Origin: a virus
DNA length: 61,044 bases
Reading direction: 5' to 3' (one strand)
IMG/VR virus record: IMGVR_UViG_3300009508_001114
Location: 1 to 61,044 of that record
Shown here: positions 58,440 to 61,044 of the stretch, in pieces
How the letters are laid out: each line of letters starts with the position of its first letter
Numbering within the stretch: position 1 is the first letter of the stretch
Made by a program: the position numbers and the translations under genes
The notes under the pieces: model-generated
What the model saw: the letters and a program-made list of their open reading frames with translations, nothing else
Told to the model about the DNA's origin: nothing
Databases searched by the model: none

Positions 58440-58623
58440 TGCTTTCGCCTCTTTTTACTTTGCGAAGTACATTACGTTTATACATTTCTTGTGCAACGTG
58501 TGATTCTTGCTCAGTTAAACTACTTATCTCTAAGAAAGAGTTCATGTCAGCTTTATTGAATAATGCAGATTCAGCTCTATTTAAAATACTCAGTACACCG
58601 TTTTTACACTTAACTGCTTTCAT
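58402..58623 (-). CDS. Hypothetical protein
   Basis: 73 residues, helical; possibly a winged-helix-like fold (LTEQESHVAQEMYKRNVLRK). Overlaps both neighbours. Confidence 0.65.
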   Translation of the reverse strand: MKAVKCKNGVLSILNRAESALFNKADMNSFLEISSLTEQESHVAQEMYKRNVLRKVKRGESIGYKIHPQKEKL

Positions 58624-58829
58624 TGACCCATACCTGCGTGTATAGCAGCCATATGCTTGTTATATTTTTTAGTGCCTTTTTTGTGAGGGCTTTTGCCTTC
58701 TTCAGCTTTCTTTTTCTTTTTAGGAAACACACTGGGATTAGGACGCTTGACAATTTTGCCCAAGGGTTGAGCAACTGTGGCAATAGCACCAGCTGACGTT
58801 GTTTCACTGAGGATTTCAGATATTTTCAT
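58620..58829 (-). CDS. Small basic protein with capsid-targeting-like start
   Basis: 69 residues: MKISEILSETTSAG, then a very basic body (FPKKKKKAEEGKSPHKKG). The start fits (I/L)xE cleavage and the rest is small and basic like T4 internal proteins IPI-IPIII. Late promoter 5 bases before the ATG gives a leaderless mRNA. Confidence 0.65.
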   Translation of the reverse strand: MKISEILSETTSAGAIATVAQPLGKIVKRPNPSVFPKKKKKAEEGKSPHKKGTKKYNKHMAAIHAGMGQ

Positions 58830-58834
58830 ACTAG

Positions 58835-58842
58835 TATTTATC
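58835..58842 (-). promoter_or_regulatory. T4-type late promoter, leaderless
   Basis: GATAAATA, 5 bases before the ATG at 58829. Confidence 0.65.
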
Positions 58843-58846
58843 TATT

Positions 58847-59695
58847 TTATACAGTAAATTCTATTCCTGGCGGTGCTAAAGCACTTGCTGCATCAGCGTG
58901 TCTCGGTAAAAGATCTTTTATCTCTGGTATAATAAGACTCCTAAGTTCTTCTAACTTTGGGGATATTAATCTCTGAGTTGGAGAGAATAAAGTTGTACCT
59001 GCAGATGTTGCTATATTGTCTGTTTTATTAAACAGCTCTTCAGGGTTATTTAAAATTTGCTCATATGAAATCATAGTTATATTATAATGATAACTATTGG
59101 TTAAAAGTGTGTATAAAGGTATCGCGAGCGATAACATAGAATATTCTACTACTTTATCTTTTGTCGCTGGAAGTTTCCACACCATTATAAGTTTTTTTTC
59201 TAACGCGGTTTGCTCATCAAGCATTTTTTGGTTTAAATAATGAAATCCCATATTAGGTTGATTACTAACTCTAACAGTTAATAGTGAAATTATAAAACTT
59301 ACTAACCAATCAGTTAAGTTTTTTCGGTAAAGTCCTATGTGAATAAAATCTTCAAGGGTAAACTCTTGCGATATATCATATGCAAAATTTTGTCTTCCAG
59401 GATTTTTTATAATCCATTGTTTGCCTTGATGGTTGATTTCTTTCAAAATACGTTTATTAGGATTAGAATATTCATCCAGTAGTTTTCCCATATTATCGTA
59501 ATGGTGACTATGCAAGTTTACATACATTTCGAAAACTGACTTGTCAGGCAGTGACGGCGCTACAATACTAAAATTCTCATTATTTAATATTATTAAATCT
59601 AATAATCTATGAGTTCCACAACGTCCACCCGCATGCATAATTACATTGTTTTTGATATTATTAAAATCTAAGTCCATACTACTATATATACACAA
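58847..59695 (-). CDS. Sulfotransferase-like protein
   Basis: 282 residues. MHAGGRCGTHRLLDLI at 20-35 looks like the PAPS 5'-phosphosulfate loop, YRKNLTDWLVSFIIS near 125 like the 3'-phosphate site, and MISYEQILNNPEEL is the usual C-terminal segment. Transfers sulfate to sugars or proteins in other systems. AT-rich. An alternative ATG is six codons in. Confidence 0.6.
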   Translation of the reverse strand: MCIYSSMDLDFNNIKNNVIMHAGGRCGTHRLLDLIILNNENFSIVAPSLPDKSVFEMYVNLHSHHYDNMGKLLDEYSNPNKRILKEINHQGKQWIIKNPGRQNFAYDISQEFTLEDFIHIGLYRKNLTDWLVSFIISLLTVRVSNQPNMGFHYLNQKMLDEQTALEKKLIMVWKLPATKDKVVEYSMLSLAIPLYTLLTNSYHYNITMISYEQILNNPEELFNKTDNIATSAGTTLFSPTQRLISPKLEELRSLIIPEIKDLLPRHADAASALAPPGIEFTV

Positions 59696-59728
59696 TAAAC
59701 AGACTTTATGTAAGAAATCGAACTAATT

Positions 59729-60499
59729 TTATTCTTTAGCCCAGTCATCTAAATGCTTAATATAGTCATGAATTAAGTGATCCATGAAGCTGTCAAAACG
59801 TCCTGACTTAAGGCCCATTACTATGCCACGCAACTTGTCTTTGGTTCTCTGCCAAGTAGTAAGATCTCTTACTTTGCCATAGGCATTAATATACATGCTC
59901 GTGCCGTGATGCTTATAACCCATAAAGACAGGAGGCACTGTGGTTACGATGTCGTTATTGTTTCTCCAACGATAATGTGTTACAGGCAAACTCTTGCAAT
60001 ACTTGCGCCAACCTACTCTGGGAGATCCAAAGGTGTGTAACTCTTCTACATCGTGTAAGCCTTCTTTTAATGTACACCGGGCAGCGACAACTGTAGCCAT
60101 TGCAGCACCTAAACTGTGCCCAGTAACCCATAACTTTTTCTTACTGCTGGCTTTCTTAATGTCTTCGCTAATCATTGGCCAAAGATCATCAACTTCTTTT
60201 TTAAAGCCTTTGTGTACACGGCCCACTGTTTCTGCTAATACAGGAAACGCTCTGAGATCTGCTTTAACATCGTTCCATTGTGTTGGTTCTGTTCCCCTAC
60301 AAGCAATAACAATATCTGTTTTGCTTTCCATTTTGTATGCCTGAGCACCGCCATGATCGTAAAATTTAGGATTTTGATTGAACCCTAAACTTTCACCTGG
60401 GATATATTCTACTTTTTTTAACTTGTTCATGTATGCAAGACTGCTTAGTTTTGCAAATAGTGCTGCTCTTTGTGCTAATGTCATGTCACTGATAGACAT
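59729..60499 (-). CDS. Class 3 lipase-like hydrolase
   Basis: 256 residues. IACRGTE (66-71) gives the oxyanion loop, GHSLGAAM carries Ser129, NNNDIVTTVPP carries Asp183 and MDHLIHDY carries His241. The alpha/beta-hydrolase triad is complete. There is no signal peptide. It may weaken the host membrane from the virion or at lysis. The gene above encodes a membrane protein in the same operon. Confidence 0.88.
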   Translation of the reverse strand: MSISDMTLAQRAALFAKLSSLAYMNKLKKVEYIPGESLGFNQNPKFYDHGGAQAYKMESKTDIVIACRGTEPTQWNDVKADLRAFPVLAETVGRVHKGFKKEVDDLWPMISEDIKKASSKKKLWVTGHSLGAAMATVVAARCTLKEGLHDVEELHTFGSPRVGWRKYCKSLPVTHYRWRNNNDIVTTVPPVFMGYKHHGTSMYINAYGKVRDLTTWQRTKDKLRGIVMGLKSGRFDSFMDHLIHDYIKHLDDWAKE

Positions 60500-60509
60500 T
60501 GTGTTCTCC

Positions 60510-60785
60510 CTATTTTTCTAATTCTTTAATACGTGCTTCTAGCTCGTCTATTTTGTTTGTGATTTTAGGATATTTTTGACGCCAAGCATCAGGTGGTTCT
60601 TGTAACCATGTCCAACCCCAACGTATTGCCAAATAATCTAAAAATGAATCAAATTTTCTGTTAGCCCAAAGGCCCATGCGTGTGTCTTTAAACCACGCAA
60701 GAAAAGCTGCCCCCAACAAGGCACCAGCAATAGCAGTGTATATCCACAGTGTATCGCCAAACATTCTCTCTACTATTTCCCACAT
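60510..60785 (-). CDS. Membrane protein next to the lipase
   Basis: 91 residues. One transmembrane helix (LWIYTAIAGALLGAAFLAWF), then W-rich domain (WGWTWLQEPPDAW) and a coiled coil at the end (KIDELEARIKELEK). Possibly holds the lipase at the membrane or in the virion. Confidence 0.7.
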   Translation of the reverse strand: MWEIVERMFGDTLWIYTAIAGALLGAAFLAWFKDTRMGLWANRKFDSFLDYLAIRWGWTWLQEPPDAWRQKYPKITNKIDELEARIKELEK

Positions 60786-60796
60786 TTATCACTCCT

Positions 60797-61044
60797 TTAT
60801 TTCTTATTACTACCGCGGCGCATATTAGCAAGCCAATGTGCTCGCTTGCGCTTGGCTGGATCTTTTGTTGTACTACGTATTTTGTCTAGTTTTGACAATG
60901 TAGCGTTTGCAGGGATACCTTTTTGTGCTTTGTTACCTTCTGCTAATTCACTAACAATTTTTGCCCTAGGTGCAATGAATTCCCACACACTGTTGCCGTC
61001 TGGATGAGGTTTTCCTGACCAGTACTGATCAGCAGCAAATTTTA
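60797..61044 (-). CDS. Partial basic hypothetical (N-terminus beyond right edge)
   Basis: The frame is open to the right edge; the visible 81 residues contain WSGKPHPDGNSVWEFIAP and end basic (KRKRAHWLANMRRGSNKK). Conserved style of a T4-like late protein. A GTG at 60988 is not the likely start. Confidence 0.7.
   Translation of the reverse strand, partial: KFAADQYWSGKPHPDGNSVWEFIAPRAKIVSELAEGNKAQKGIPANATLSKLDKIRSTTKDPAKRKRAHWLANMRRGSNKK

Noticed and set aside
1-61044. CRISPR array, insertion sequence or transposase
   Set aside because: No regular spaced repeats and no transposase, integrase or homing endonuclease motif was seen on either strand.

Overview
This window looks like part of the genome of a large, AT-rich, T4-like marine myovirus. 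Three things support that. First, it carries genes typical of marine T4-like phages: NrdA/NrdB/glutaredoxin, Hsp20, a gp31/GroES-like co-chaperonin, ClpP/ClpX/ClpS, QueD, GT2 glycosyltransferases, a PAAR spike tip and long tail-fibre or baseplate proteins. Second, it has two promoter classes. One is strong sigma70-type TTGACA/TATAAT promoters in front of early or middle genes. The other is a T4-type late box, (N)ATAAATA, in front of structural and late genes. Third, genes are very tightly packed, with ATGA and TAATG overlaps. A phage-encoded ribosomal protein bS21, the low GC and the Fe-S and Clp genes together suggest a pelagic alphaproteobacterial (SAR11-like) host, but that is an inference; no host marker is present.

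Layout. From 1 to 30.8 kb all genes lie on the minus strand. In order they are: a GroES-like gene, a DNA polymerase III alpha fragment, a VOC-fold protein and ClpP (0-5 kb); membrane and glycosyltransferase-like genes and GMP reductase (5-9 kb); small early genes, HAD phosphatase, dCMP deaminase, SDR and Bfd-like ferredoxin (9-14.2 kb); a stress and proteostasis block of cytidylyltransferase, peroxiredoxin, ClpS and Hsp20 (14.2-16 kb); IscA/IscU, a nucleotidyltransferase-cupin fusion, bS21, a 2OG oxygenase and ClpX (19-23 kb); a coiled-coil membrane protein, QueD, thermonuclease, LapG-like cysteine peptidase, SleB-type endolysin, methyltransferase and UV endonuclease (23-30.8 kb). From 30.85 to 37.03 kb five plus-strand genes follow one late promoter: a hypothetical, a KxDG ligase-like nucleotidyltransferase, a tail fibre, an NMNAT/PPAT-like nucleotidyltransferase with a long acidic tail, and a hypothetical. 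From 37.0 kb to the end the minus strand resumes: a GH6 glycoside hydrolase, methyltransferase, a dense run of tiny early genes between two 79-bp identical promoter cassettes (39.7-42.1 kb), DexA-like exonuclease, two glycosyltransferases, HExxH peptidase, PAAR protein, tRNA-Gly(GCC), glutaredoxin/NrdB/NrdA, a 1018-residue structural protein, a DegT-family sugar dehydratase-like enzyme, PD-(D/E)XK nuclease, structural and internal proteins, a sulfotransferase-like protein and a class 3 lipase.

How it fits together. Early promoters drive takeover and nucleotide supply (NrdAB, dCMP deaminase, GuaC, glutaredoxin). A proteostasis set (ClpP, ClpX, ClpS, Hsp20, GroES-like) and an Fe-S set (IscU, IscA, Bfd-like) could sustain a starving host. 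Late promoters drive virion and lysis genes. Several late proteins begin with a short sequence resembling the T4 capsid-targeting peptide, including two nucleotidyltransferase-type enzymes, which suggests enzymes packaged in the head. Many late and several early genes sit exactly where their transcripts would start, predicting leaderless mRNAs. Several real genes of 41-59 codons were found by reading the sequence directly. Functional names rest on motif recognition by eye; no database search was run.
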